Source: Chloroflexota bacterium (lineage in GTDB: Bacteria; Chloroflexota; Anaerolineae; Promineifilales; Promineifilaceae). From it: DNA of 53,157 nucleotides. Both the position numbers and the translations under genes were made by a program. The notes beneath the pieces were generated by a model. That model did not search any database, was not told where the DNA came from, and saw nothing but the letters and a program-made list of their open reading frames with translations. Every line of letters begins with the position of its first letter. Within the stretch, counting starts at the first letter, position 1. Below, piece by piece: positions 26,681 through 37,174 of the stretch. The stretch spans positions 1 through 53,157 of the forward strand of contig PDQY01000105.1 in the NCBI GenBank assembly GCA_002746795.1. Reading direction: 5' to 3'.

Positions 26681-27130
26681 GTGGCTCTCGTGGGTATCGG
26701 CAATGAAATGCGTGGTGATGATATGGCTGGTATCGTCGTTATCCGCAGTTTGGTTGATGCATTTTCTCCTACTTCTCCCCCGCATGTTTTGCTGGTAGAA
26801 GCAGCGCATGCTCCTGAAAATCACACGGGGCCAATTCGCAAATTCTCTCCTGATTTGACTATTTTGATTGACATGGCGCAGATGGATGAGCCCCCGGGCA
26901 CGGTTCGCTGGCTGCCGTGGCAAGAAACGACTGGTATCAGTGCTTCGACGCATACAATGCCCCCATATATGCTGGCTCAATATTTAACGGCCGTTACCCC
27001 TACAGAAGTCGCGCTTATCGGCATCCAACCCCTGCATACCAACCTGGGTGAACCCTTATCTCGTGTCATGGAAACGGCCGTTAATGAAGTTTCATCATCC
27101 CTCAAAACAATTTTACCCTGTATTATTTAA
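26681..27130 (+). CDS. Hydrogenase maturation protease, HycI type
   Basis: A 149-residue endopeptidase that would clip the C-terminal tail of the large subunit after nickel insertion. It has ALVGIGNEMRGDDMAG (the GxGNxxxxDD motif), EAAHAPENHTGPIR, DLTILIDMAQM and STHTMPPYMLAQYL. GIQPLHTNLGEPLSRVMETAV at the end agrees best with HycI, the protease of group 4 enzymes. The start is GTG 26681, preceded by GGGAGG at 26663-26668; longer upstream frames lie inside the ferredoxin gene. The stop is shared with the convergent gene through the palindrome TTAA at 27127-27130. Confidence 0.85.
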   Translation: MALVGIGNEMRGDDMAGIVVIRSLVDAFSPTSPPHVLLVEAAHAPENHTGPIRKFSPDLTILIDMAQMDEPPGTVRWLPWQETTGISASTHTMPPYMLAQYLTAVTPTEVALIGIQPLHTNLGEPLSRVMETAVNEVSSSLKTILPCII

Positions 27131-27141
27131 TTTTCGTTCCT
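27120..27141 (+). repeat. Truncated type II repeat spanning the shared stop codons
   Basis: 22 bp that match the right end of the interrupted type II copy (17552-17573) at 21 of 22 positions. It supplies the TTAA used as stop codon by the genes on both strands and the last codons (RNEN) of the minus-strand lipoprotein. The left half of the element is missing. Confidence 0.5.
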
Positions 27142-30060
27142 TAAATCAGCAATCAAAGTCAAAAAGATGGTTGCTTCGAGGTCATTGTAGGTGGTGGCTG
27201 GAGCTTCAGCCCAGGCCACAATTTCTTGCCCGTCATCAATGCGGGTCATGATAGCGCCCCAAATTTCGGTGCCATCGGTGGCGGTATAGGCAAAGTTGAC
27301 ACGATCCCACACATAACCAGCTAACGGGAAAGGAAACGGCCGTTCTGCCTCAAAGCTGTCTACCCCTGCCCCCGCATCCCGCACGAGCGCCGCCAACACG
27401 TCCACAGAGGGTCGCGTTTCTGGTTGCGCCCGTAAGGCGACAAAGGTGTGACCATCTGCCACAAAACGCTGCCAATCCCCTTGCGCTTGATAGCGGAAGT
27501 CCAGCGGATATGCCACACTAAAGGCTTCCTCATCCAATTCAGCCCAATCGCCCGGTTTAAAGCCAAATCTCTGGTCTGTAAATTGCCAACTGCGCTGCAT
27601 TTGCTGCACTGCGGCAATAGTTTCTGCTTCCAACTCCTGCGGACCATCCACATCAACCACATACCCTTTGCCCTCTTTCACAAATGTGAAGAATAGGCCA
27701 GTGCGAGGACCAACGCCCGCTTTGTCATAGCCATAAGCCACCTGCTGCCCACCGACACCGGCCACCGCAATTTCATCTTGATAAAGCAGATCGACTGCTC
27801 CAAAATTGTGCAGAGTTTGGTTTTTCAAGGCCAGCGGATTGGTATCAGGTTCTAGATGCGGATAAATTATCACTTGCAGATGGGTGTCTGTATCCCGACT
27901 GCTGGTGTAGAGCAGCGCGTCTGTATAAACGGGCGTATACCAATTGCTGGGATGCATGAACTGGAAACCGAGATATGGATCCAGATAGGCGGTGTATCCG
28001 TCCAGCACCTCTTCATTGTTAACAACGGCATCCGTTGCCACCCGAGCGGAACCGCCAGCCACGTTTTCTGCCTCAAAGCCAATAAAATAACGGCCGTTTG
28101 GCAATGGTCGCCAATCAAAATAAAGGCTGCCCGTCTCATCAAAAGTGAGGATCACACCCTGTTCCGCATAAAGTTCATCATTCTCATCAAAGTACCATGT
28201 GTCCATTTGAAACGTATCACCCAGTTGCGGCGTAATCTCGGCAGCGGCGGCGCTGCTCCCCGCCCCCCAAATTCGAGTCAAGTGGTCAGTGGTATGGTCA
28301 AAGACCAGGTTGGCCGGAAACGTCGTGCCATCGGCGCGCTGGAATTCGCCTGACACCGTAAACAAGTCACTCCCGGGCGCAGTCGGCCACATCACCGCAA
28401 AATCACCGGCTCCCACCTGGTCGTAAAGATAGGTTACTTTGGTATGCCAGATGTAAAAATCCTCATGAACCCCATCTCGCCATTCATAAATCGAGCTGCC
28501 ATCAGGCAAAAAAGTAGGCTCAGGTATCAAATTGTCATATTCCACAAGCCGCCGGGTGCCATCCTCGCCGTAAAATCCAGCAAAAAGAACCACATTGGCA
28601 ATATCTCGTCCCACAATCTCAAAGTCTAAATACGCCGGGCTTTGCACCCCTACGCTGTCTGCCGTCACGGGTGCCAGATGAATTTCAGGAGGTGGTAATT
28701 TAGCAAAACTATGGGTGTGATAACTGTAGAGGTATTGGTTCCAAAGCTTGAGCGGCGTCGCTTGCCCATACGCTTCCGCATAGTATTCTTGGCTTTGGGG
28801 AAAGTAAATGGCGATACCATCACTGTTTTTGAAGCCAGCACCATGCCTGTTAGCGAGAACGGCCGTTTGCAAAGCCTCATCCACCTGCAAAGCTGCCGCC
28901 GTCACCTGTGCGCTTGGACTACGTTGGGCGAGAATGCTGGCAAAGTGACCCAAATCAACAACCCCATAATGCTCAAACGCCTGGGCATACACCCGGGCAA
29001 ACGCTTCGGCACCACTACGGGCATCCCCCACCGCACTGGCGGTAAAAACAGGATCTGCTAGCAAGATTTGGGACAAGGATTCCCAGGCATAAGTCAGGGC
29101 AGGCAGCTGCTGCAAATCAACGGCAGCCATCGTCACAAAATCATCTGGCTCTATCTGGGTATACGTGCCTGCAAAATCATCCACCAGCAGCCTGGCCAAC
29201 TCACTACCCGCCAACTGGGGATTGGCATACAACTGTCCCAGCCAACTGCGATAATTCCAACCTCGCCCCGGTGTGAGTTCTTCTGAGGCAACAGCATAAC
29301 GAGCATAAGGCTGCACAGCCTCAAACACATCAAGCTGCCCCATCAAGCAGGCATCAAAGGCAACCACATCTAATCTCGACTGACCAAGTTGTGCCAGCCC
29401 CGCAGACAAACCACCATTTAAGTCCGCCAAATCAAGATGATCTGCGCCAAGGGGAGTATCGTTATCGAATGAAATGCCTTGCCAGCCAGCCCCATGATCC
29501 CAGAGAACCAGTGCAGTGCGGTTGGCAGGGAAAGCTTGCATTCCCCAAGCAACAAAGTCAGCCAACACCTGCGGATCCCCCATATTGAGTTCGCCCATGT
29601 CTGCCAGAAGTTCTGAGGCCAGCACCTGTTCAGCTGCATCCCCCACAATCCGATACCGTCTGGCACCTGTCCAATCGCCATCTGCCGCCGTTTCCCCCCT
29701 GGCTCGATCAATCTGCACCACAACATTGACTTGCTCAGAGCTACCCGCCGCTTCCATTTCGTTTAAATCTTGCAAGGCCGACAACTCCAGATTATTGTCC
29801 CCATCCATGTACACCAGAATAGTCCACTCAGCCAAATTGGGATTGTAGGCCGTTGTGGGCAGGGGAACGGCCGTTTGCGGGGGCACTAACGTGGGCACAG
29901 CAGAGGACACCACAGTCGGTTGCCCTGTTTCATGATTAGGCTGAACAATAGCTGTGGGCACCATGGTAGGAGGAACGGCCGTTGCCATTTCAGCAGGAAA
30001 TTGGCAAGCCGACAACACAACAAACAACAACACAAGAACAGGCAGTTTAAAAATCCTCAT
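27127..30060 (-). CDS. Clostripain-family (C11) cysteine peptidase lipoprotein
   Basis: A 977-residue exported lipoprotein. The signal peptide MRIFKLPVLVLLFVVLSAC ends in a lipobox, followed by a Thr/Pro/Val-rich linker (residues about 25-75). The C11 peptidase domain starts at WTILVYMDGDNNLE. It contains the catalytic His in LVLWDHGAGW and Cys in VVAFDACLMG. The middle part is a beta-rich region, and the last 250 residues hold two PsbP/DUF1795-like segments (YLGFQFMHPSNWY and EAFSVAYPLDFRY). The start is ATG 30060 because it gives a clean signal peptide; an upstream in-frame start adds 18 implausible residues. Probably an Arg-specific protease on the cell surface; the target is unknown. Confidence 0.82.
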   Translation of the reverse strand: MRIFKLPVLVLLFVVLSACQFPAEMATAVPPTMVPTAIVQPNHETGQPTVVSSAVPTLVPPQTAVPLPTTAYNPNLAEWTILVYMDGDNNLELSALQDLNEMEAAGSSEQVNVVVQIDRARGETAADGDWTGARRYRIVGDAAEQVLASELLADMGELNMGDPQVLADFVAWGMQAFPANRTALVLWDHGAGWQGISFDNDTPLGADHLDLADLNGGLSAGLAQLGQSRLDVVAFDACLMGQLDVFEAVQPYARYAVASEELTPGRGWNYRSWLGQLYANPQLAGSELARLLVDDFAGTYTQIEPDDFVTMAAVDLQQLPALTYAWESLSQILLADPVFTASAVGDARSGAEAFARVYAQAFEHYGVVDLGHFASILAQRSPSAQVTAAALQVDEALQTAVLANRHGAGFKNSDGIAIYFPQSQEYYAEAYGQATPLKLWNQYLYSYHTHSFAKLPPPEIHLAPVTADSVGVQSPAYLDFEIVGRDIANVVLFAGFYGEDGTRRLVEYDNLIPEPTFLPDGSSIYEWRDGVHEDFYIWHTKVTYLYDQVGAGDFAVMWPTAPGSDLFTVSGEFQRADGTTFPANLVFDHTTDHLTRIWGAGSSAAAAEITPQLGDTFQMDTWYFDENDELYAEQGVILTFDETGSLYFDWRPLPNGRYFIGFEAENVAGGSARVATDAVVNNEEVLDGYTAYLDPYLGFQFMHPSNWYTPVYTDALLYTSSRDTDTHLQVIIYPHLEPDTNPLALKNQTLHNFGAVDLLYQDEIAVAGVGGQQVAYGYDKAGVGPRTGLFFTFVKEGKGYVVDVDGPQELEAETIAAVQQMQRSWQFTDQRFGFKPGDWAELDEEAFSVAYPLDFRYQAQGDWQRFVADGHTFVALRAQPETRPSVDVLAALVRDAGAGVDSFEAERPFPFPLAGYVWDRVNFAYTATDGTEIWGAIMTRIDDGQEIVAWAEAPATTYNDLEATIFLTLIADLRNEN

Positions 30061-30181
30061 TCGCCAGATTATAAACTGCCCACGGCAAACATCCCAACGC
30101 AAAAAAAGCCACAAAAATTTAGAAATCTATGAATACTGTCCTAAAAATCCCATCATTTCCAAATCCACGCAGCCATCCTAC

Positions 30182-31255
30182 TCACACAGGCTCCACCACA
30201 ACCACCTGTTCTTCTTGCGCACGAGCAAGGCGGATCTGAAAATTGATAAACAAAGCTGTCAACAACAGCGTGATAGCCACACCCTGATGTACCAACGCCA
30301 ACCACGCTGGCACATGAAACCAAATAACCCCCACCCCTAACGCAATCTGCAAGCAAACCAAACCCACCATCGTCCAAATACCAGAAGAAATGGCAGCATA
30401 GTACCCTTTGTGCCGGGTGACATAGTACAAAATCAAGGCCATCACCAACACAGCAAAGGCAAACCAACGATGCACATAATGCACCGTAATCGGCAATTCA
30501 AGTAAATTTAGCCACCACGGCTCCACAAAAGAGAGCAGCCCAGGCGGAATCAGCTTGCCAAACATCAGTGGCCACGTATTAGAAGCATGTCCAGCTTTCA
30601 AGCCAGCCACCAACCCCCCATAAGAAATCTGCACCATCAACACCACAACCAGACCTACCGCCAACCGCTGCGCCGATTTTCGCGCTGGGCGATCATCTGG
30701 TACTTCATCAGACCCATAAATATTGCATATAATTGCCCACCAGCAGAGAGCCAACAAGCCCAGCGCTGTGACCAAATGCGCCGTCAAGCGATAATGGCTC
30801 ACGCTAGGGCGGTCTACCAGGCCACTGCTCACCATATACCAGCCCAGAAGTCCCTGGAAGGCAAAACCAAGCCCAATAATCAAATAGAAACTAGATTTTC
30901 GCCAGGGAATCATCCCTTTCCACATGAAGTAAAACAACGGGACAACATACAACATCCCCGTCCAACGCCCCAGCATGCGATGGATATACTCGTTGTAGTA
31001 GATAAATTTATACTCATCCACCGTCATAGACTTGTTGATTTTGATAAATTCCGGCGTTAACTGATACTTGGCAAAAGCCTCTTGCCATGCCTCCTCACCC
31101 ACAGGCGGCACCATCCCGGTAATAACATGCCACTCCACCATGGACAGGCCAGAGCGTGTCAAACGTACGTAACCACCAAAAATCACCAAAACGACGATGA
31201 AGAAACTGACAATAGACAACCAGACAGCTAATGTTTTATTTGGTTTAACAGACAT
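30182..31255 (-). CDS. ctaA: Heme A synthase, Cox15 type
   Basis: A 357-residue membrane protein with about eight helices that oxidises heme O to heme A for cytochrome oxidase. GGYVRLTRSGLSMVEWHVITGMVPP near the N-terminus is the Cox15 (mitochondrial/alpha-proteobacterial) signature. Heme-ligand histidines are suggested in EYIHRMLGRWTG, HYRLTAHLVTALG, VHRWFAFAVLV and LVHQGVAITLLL. It lies far from the oxidase genes at 44193-46459, which would need its product. No heme O synthase (ctaB) is seen in this window. Confidence 0.9.
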   Translation of the reverse strand: MSVKPNKTLAVWLSIVSFFIVVLVIFGGYVRLTRSGLSMVEWHVITGMVPPVGEEAWQEAFAKYQLTPEFIKINKSMTVDEYKFIYYNEYIHRMLGRWTGMLYVVPLFYFMWKGMIPWRKSSFYLIIGLGFAFQGLLGWYMVSSGLVDRPSVSHYRLTAHLVTALGLLALCWWAIICNIYGSDEVPDDRPARKSAQRLAVGLVVVLMVQISYGGLVAGLKAGHASNTWPLMFGKLIPPGLLSFVEPWWLNLLELPITVHYVHRWFAFAVLVMALILYYVTRHKGYYAAISSGIWTMVGLVCLQIALGVGVIWFHVPAWLALVHQGVAITLLLTALFINFQIRLARAQEEQVVVVEPV

Positions 31256-31290
31256 AACGAGATCCCGTTTTACTCATGATTGGCCACGAC

Positions 31291-31896
31291 TTACTCAACT
31301 TCCTCAATCGAAGTAATAATCTGTCCCACTAAACCATACTCCTTCGCCTCTACCGCTGACAACCAGAAGTTACGTTCCGTATCCTTCTCCACCTTCTCCA
31401 ACGGCTGTCCAGTTTGCGCAGAAAAAGTTTCATTGAGCCGACGGCGCATCTTAATGATTTCTTCCGCTTCAATAGCAATATCCTCTGCCTGACGAATACC
31501 GGTGCCCCCCATCGGTTGATGCAGCAGGAAACGCGTATTAGGCAAGCTAAAGCGGTTCTCTTTTTCGGCGGCAGCGTAAATCAAAGCACCAGCACTGGCA
31601 ACCCAGCCCGTACCAATAATCTTCACAGTTGGCTTGACAAAGCGAATCATGTCAAAAATAGTATCACCCGATTCCACATGGCCACCAGGCGAGTTGATAA
31701 TAATTTTGATGTCATCATCAGAATCAGCAGCCAACAACAACAGTTGCTGTGAGATCTTCTCCGCTGCTTTCATATCAATCTCACCAAACAAGAGAATGGT
31801 GCGTGTTTCTAACATTTTTTGCATGGGATTAAAACCCATCTCTGTCTCTTTCTTTTCCCCATTTTCTTGTTCTTGCTCGTCATCGAGATAAATCAT
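31291..31896 (-). CDS. clpP: ClpP-like protease with Asn in place of the catalytic Asp
   Basis: A 201-residue ClpP-family protein. The catalytic Ser is S101 in GWVASAGALI and His is H126 in RFLLHQPMGG. The third residue, aligned ungapped with E. coli DTERDRFLSA, falls in DTERNFWLSA, giving Asn176 instead of Asp. INSPGGHVESGDTIFDMI is the usual oxyanion region. A 20-residue acidic N-terminal extension precedes the core. It may be an atypical paralogue that works in mixed rings with a canonical ClpP, as in some bacteria with two ClpP proteins. Start ATG 31896 follows AAGGAG. No clpX or trigger factor is adjacent. Confidence 0.85.
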   Translation of the reverse strand: MIYLDDEQEQENGEKKETEMGFNPMQKMLETRTILLFGEIDMKAAEKISQQLLLLAADSDDDIKIIINSPGGHVESGDTIFDMIRFVKPTVKIIGTGWVASAGALIYAAAEKENRFSLPNTRFLLHQPMGGTGIRQAEDIAIEAEEIIKMRRRLNETFSAQTGQPLEKVEKDTERNFWLSAVEAKEYGLVGQIITSIEEVE

Positions 31897-32050
31897 GGCA
31901 ATCTCCTTAAAATTCAGACGCAGGACAAAGGATGAAAGACAAAATCTTCATCAGTCTTTGGTCTTTTGTCATTGGTCTTTGTCAGTAAATTTAATAGCCG
32001 TACTAGCATGCCCCAACACAATTAGATTGACGTTAACATGAAAAGAAATG

Positions 32051-32077
32051 AAAAAGGGGCACGTTTCCGTACCCCTT
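32051..32077 (-). terminator. Terminator of the enolase gene
   Basis: On the minus strand AAGGGGTACG pairs with CGTGCCCCTT (10 bp, one G-T pair) around a GAAA tetraloop, followed by five Ts. It lies about 37 bp after the enolase stop. Confidence 0.8.
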
Positions 32078-32113
32078 TATTGTCATAGATGCTGATAAAA
32101 CTGGCAACTATTT

Positions 32114-33771
<1,658 letters not shown>

Positions 33772-35859
33772 ATGATGAACGAATCGACCCGCATTGACCA
33801 AGAAGCCATCCATCCACTGTGGCAAAAACTCACAAATGAGCTTGCATCTATTTTTGATGCTCATTTTGTCTGTGCGACTGTTGCCCAAGAAATTGCCATC
33901 CATACTGGCTCGATAACAGTTGTGGGCATGAGTGCTATGCAAGGTCTTTATTATGATGTGTGGATATGTGATGAAAACGGCCGTTTACAACAAACGCGCT
34001 GGCAAAAAGGAAAGGCAAACTTTGGCTCCCTGCTCAAAGAAGGGAAAGCTCAATACAAAGCAAAATTTGGCTTACCACCAGCAAAATTAGTGAGCAGTGA
34101 ACTTTGGCAGCTGCCCAAAGAGGGTATTTTAGCAACCCCCATGCCCCTTCCTGGGCAAGCAGACCCCCTCACACCGCCTGGTGTTCTTTGTATCATAGAT
34201 CCTACAGATCGTTGTTCCATCACCCTAGACAATATTGAATCCCTGATTACATACATCACCGTATTTTTAGATCGGGCTTACCTACAGCAGCAGGTACACC
34301 GCCAAAGCATTGAATTCAGTGTTGTTTCTGACATCAGTTTTGCCCTCACCTCCACACTAAGCCTGCAAAAAATTTACCAGCAGCTTATCGATCCCGTGCG
34401 CCGCACCTTGATTGTCGAATCAATCTCCGTGGGACTTATTGATCAAGAAACGGGAGACATCACATTTGTCGATTCTTTGTTGGGGCCTTTGTTTGAAGAT
34501 CTGCCCACAATTCGCATCAAAAAAGGGCAAGGCATTGCCGGCTGGGTGGCTGACCATAAACAGCCCGTCATCATCAATGATGTGTATTTAGATAATCGTT
34601 TTTACGCCAATGTGGACAAAGATTCAGGATTTCAAACCAATTCTATGGTGTGTATCCCGCTTCAAGTTGAAGAACGCATTATTGGTGTGCTGCAAGCGAT
34701 CAATAAAAAAAGTGGCGATTTCAACGAACATGATTTACGGTTGCTGCAAGCCATTGGGGGGCCTTTAGCCGCAGCCATTGAAAATGCCCGGCTGCACAGC
34801 GATGTCATCGCTGAAAAACGCCGGGTCGAAACCATTATTAACAATATGTCTGAAGGACTGCTCACCGTGAACAGCGCAGGCATTATTACCCATGCCAATG
34901 ATGCCTTGCTCACATTGATGGCACAAGACCTTGAAACCCTGATCAATAAACCCGCTAACCAAAAAATTCGCACGTATGACAGGAGTTTCGATGAGTTCGT
35001 AGAGGAAGTCTTAGACACCTCTCATATTAACCCGCAGCTGGCCACAGATATTTACCGGGAGGATGGTGAGAAGGTGCCGGTGCTCATGAGTGGCACTCCA
35101 ATTTTGGATGAAGAAGGTGAAGTCAGTGAATTCATTTTTGTGTTCAGTGACTTAGGTCAAATTCGAGAAGTGGAACGAATGCGTGATGATTTCTTCCACG
35201 GCATCATTCATGAATTGCGCACACCATTAGCTACGATTTTGATGTATGCTCGTTTGCTCAAAGAAGGCAAAGCCCAAGATTCTGAAAAAGCAGATCGGTT
35301 CTTAGGGGTCATCGAGCGAGAGAGTGACCGGCTGCAAAAAATGGTGCGGCAAATGTTACAAGTGGCCAAGTTGGAAGCGCGGGAATTACACCGCAGCAAA
35401 GAACTGGTTGAACTCAATTCCTTGTTTGAAGAAATGCTCCCCCCTCTAGCGGATACGGCCACTGAAAAAGGGTTGGCCTTCAGCCAGCGCATTGAACGCG
35501 AACTGCCACCAGTGATGGGAAACAAAGATACCTTCTATCTGATTTTCAAGAATCTGGTGGACAATGCCATCAAGTTTACGCTTTCAGGCACGGTGCGCAT
35601 TGATGCATACCAAAAGGCTGACAAAATTCACGTTATTGTAAAAGACCAGGGTATTGGCATTCCCAAAGCAAGTTTACCTAATTTATTTGGCCGCTTCTTC
35701 CGTGCCCAAACGGCCGTTGAGCGAGGCATTGCTGGTACGGGACTAGGGCTGTACATGGTCAAAGAAAGCGTGGAACATTTCAAGGGCACCATCGAGGTCT
35801 ACAGCGTCGAAGGCAAAGGCACCACCTTCACGGTCATTCTGCCCATTGCCCACGTGTAA
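33772..35859 (+). CDS. Sensor histidine kinase with GAF and PAS domains
   Basis: About 695 residues with no membrane helix, so probably cytoplasmic. A first degenerate GAF-like region (residues about 10-180) is followed by a clear GAF domain (VSDISFALTSTLSLQKIYQQL to GGPLAAAIENARLH), a PAS domain (INNMSEGLLTVNSAGIITHAN), HisKA with the phosphorylated His in FFHGIIHELRTPLATIL, and an HATPase domain with N, G1 and G2 boxes (NLVDNAIKFT, VKDQGIGIP, GTGLGLYMVKE). No response regulator is adjacent, so it is an orphan kinase. ATG 33772 is preferred, but GTG 33694 is possible; neither has a good ribosome-binding site. Confidence 0.82.
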   Translation: MMNESTRIDQEAIHPLWQKLTNELASIFDAHFVCATVAQEIAIHTGSITVVGMSAMQGLYYDVWICDENGRLQQTRWQKGKANFGSLLKEGKAQYKAKFGLPPAKLVSSELWQLPKEGILATPMPLPGQADPLTPPGVLCIIDPTDRCSITLDNIESLITYITVFLDRAYLQQQVHRQSIEFSVVSDISFALTSTLSLQKIYQQLIDPVRRTLIVESISVGLIDQETGDITFVDSLLGPLFEDLPTIRIKKGQGIAGWVADHKQPVIINDVYLDNRFYANVDKDSGFQTNSMVCIPLQVEERIIGVLQAINKKSGDFNEHDLRLLQAIGGPLAAAIENARLHSDVIAEKRRVETIINNMSEGLLTVNSAGIITHANDALLTLMAQDLETLINKPANQKIRTYDRSFDEFVEEVLDTSHINPQLATDIYREDGEKVPVLMSGTPILDEEGEVSEFIFVFSDLGQIREVERMRDDFFHGIIHELRTPLATILMYARLLKEGKAQDSEKADRFLGVIERESDRLQKMVRQMLQVAKLEARELHRSKELVELNSLFEEMLPPLADTATEKGLAFSQRIERELPPVMGNKDTFYLIFKNLVDNAIKFTLSGTVRIDAYQKADKIHVIVKDQGIGIPKASLPNLFGRFFRAQTAVERGIAGTGLGLYMVKESVEHFKGTIEVYSVEGKGTTFTVILPIAHV

Positions 35860-35868
35860 GCAACATGA

Positions 35869-35910
35869 AGTGCGCATCCATCAATAAGTGGCAAAATCGA
35901 AAGATGCACT
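35869..35910 (+). repeat. Type I repeat, short solo hairpin copy
   Basis: 42 bp containing only the left hairpin of the type I element: AGTGCGCATCCAT at one end and GATGCACT at the other. TA flanks are not present. It sits between the kinase and cysteine desulfurase genes and probably is a deleted derivative. Confidence 0.55.
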
Positions 35911-35965
35911 TCATCCACATTTTATTTCATCATCAATCCTAAATGAGGTCTTGCGGCAACACCTT

Positions 35966-37135
35966 ATGGAAAAGAAATTTATCTATCTTGATCATGGTGC
36001 TTCGACACCCGTCCATCCACAAGTTTTGGAAGTGATGCTGCCGTATTGGACAGAAATTTACGGCAATCCTTCTTCTTCCCATGCGCAAGGTCGTCAAGCA
36101 AATCGAGCCATGAATCAAGCGCGGGAAACGATTGCCCAACTGCTTCACGCGCACCCAGATGAAATCATTTTCACGGGCTGCGGCTCAGAGAGCGACAACA
36201 TGGCGCTGCGTGGCGTCATGAACCTCGCCCGGCAGCAGCAGCGGGGCAAACACATGATTATCAGTTGTATCGAGCATAGTGCCGTGTTGAAAACGGCCGT
36301 TCTCCTGCAAAACACCTTCAACTTCGACCTCACCATTCTCCCAGTTGATCAACATGGCCGGGTCAGCCCCGCCGACGTGGAGGCAGCCATTCGCTCCGAT
36401 ACAGCGCTCATCAGCATCATGGCAGCCAACAACGAAATCGGCACCATGCAGCCAGTGGCAGAAATTGGGGCGATTGCTCGTGCCCACGACGTGCTGTTCC
36501 ACACCGACGCCGTGCAAGCAGCCACCGTGCGCCGTTGGGACATGGCCAACATGCCCATCGACCTCATGAGTCTAGCTCCCCACAAATTTTACGGCCCCAA
36601 AGGCATCGGTATTTTGTATGTGCGCCAGGGGATCGAGTTATTCCCGATATTGACAGGCGGCGGCCAGGAAAACGGCCGTCGCGCAGGCACCACCAACGTG
36701 GCCTATACTGTGGGCGCGGCAGAAGCATTGAAACTTCTCTATGAACAGATAGATTCCCGCCTCGCCCATTATCAAGCACTCACCAACCAACTCGTGGCAG
36801 GATTAACCGAAGCCTTCCCCGATGACTGCATCCTTACCGGACACCCCACCGACCGTCTCGCCCACAACGCCAGCTTTGCCTTCCGCCATCTCAGCGGCAA
36901 CGATTTACTCATGCACCTCGATATGGCCGGTATCGGAGCCAGCAGCGGCTCCGCCTGCAAAACAGGCAATCCCCAGCCCTCAGCTACCCTCGAAGCCATC
37001 GGCCTGGCGCCAGAATGGACCACAGGGGGGCTGCGCCTCACCGTAGGCACATCTATCACCGCAGAAGACATCGCCTACACAGTAGCCTCCCTGAAGTCAA
37101 TTGTGCCGCGGTTATACAAGCTGGCAGCACCGTGA
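35966..37135 (+). CDS. Cysteine desulfurase (NifS/IscS type)
   Basis: A 389-residue PLP enzyme that removes sulfur from cysteine as an enzyme persulfide. It starts at MEKKFIYLDHGASTPVHP; the open frame extends upstream only into the type I repeat, so ATG 35966 is chosen. The PLP-binding His-Lys is in MSLAPHKFYGPKGIGILYV, the substrate-site His in ISCIEHSAVL, and the catalytic Cys in GASSGSACKTGNPQPS. It is followed 39 bp later by mnmA, so it probably donates sulfur for tRNA thiolation, possibly also for Fe-S clusters. Confidence 0.92.
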   Translation: MEKKFIYLDHGASTPVHPQVLEVMLPYWTEIYGNPSSSHAQGRQANRAMNQARETIAQLLHAHPDEIIFTGCGSESDNMALRGVMNLARQQQRGKHMIISCIEHSAVLKTAVLLQNTFNFDLTILPVDQHGRVSPADVEAAIRSDTALISIMAANNEIGTMQPVAEIGAIARAHDVLFHTDAVQAATVRRWDMANMPIDLMSLAPHKFYGPKGIGILYVRQGIELFPILTGGGQENGRRAGTTNVAYTVGAAEALKLLYEQIDSRLAHYQALTNQLVAGLTEAFPDDCILTGHPTDRLAHNASFAFRHLSGNDLLMHLDMAGIGASSGSACKTGNPQPSATLEAIGLAPEWTTGGLRLTVGTSITAEDIAYTVASLKSIVPRLYKLAAP

Positions 37136-37174
37136 TCAGGAAAGAGTAAACCGATCACCAATCACGAGGAAACT

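Noticed and set aside
31924..31985. Imperfect inverted repeat of GACAAAG/CTTTGTC motifs between clpP and eno
   Set aside because: Low-complexity and mismatched; could be a weak hairpin but does not match other repeats here and lacks a T tail.
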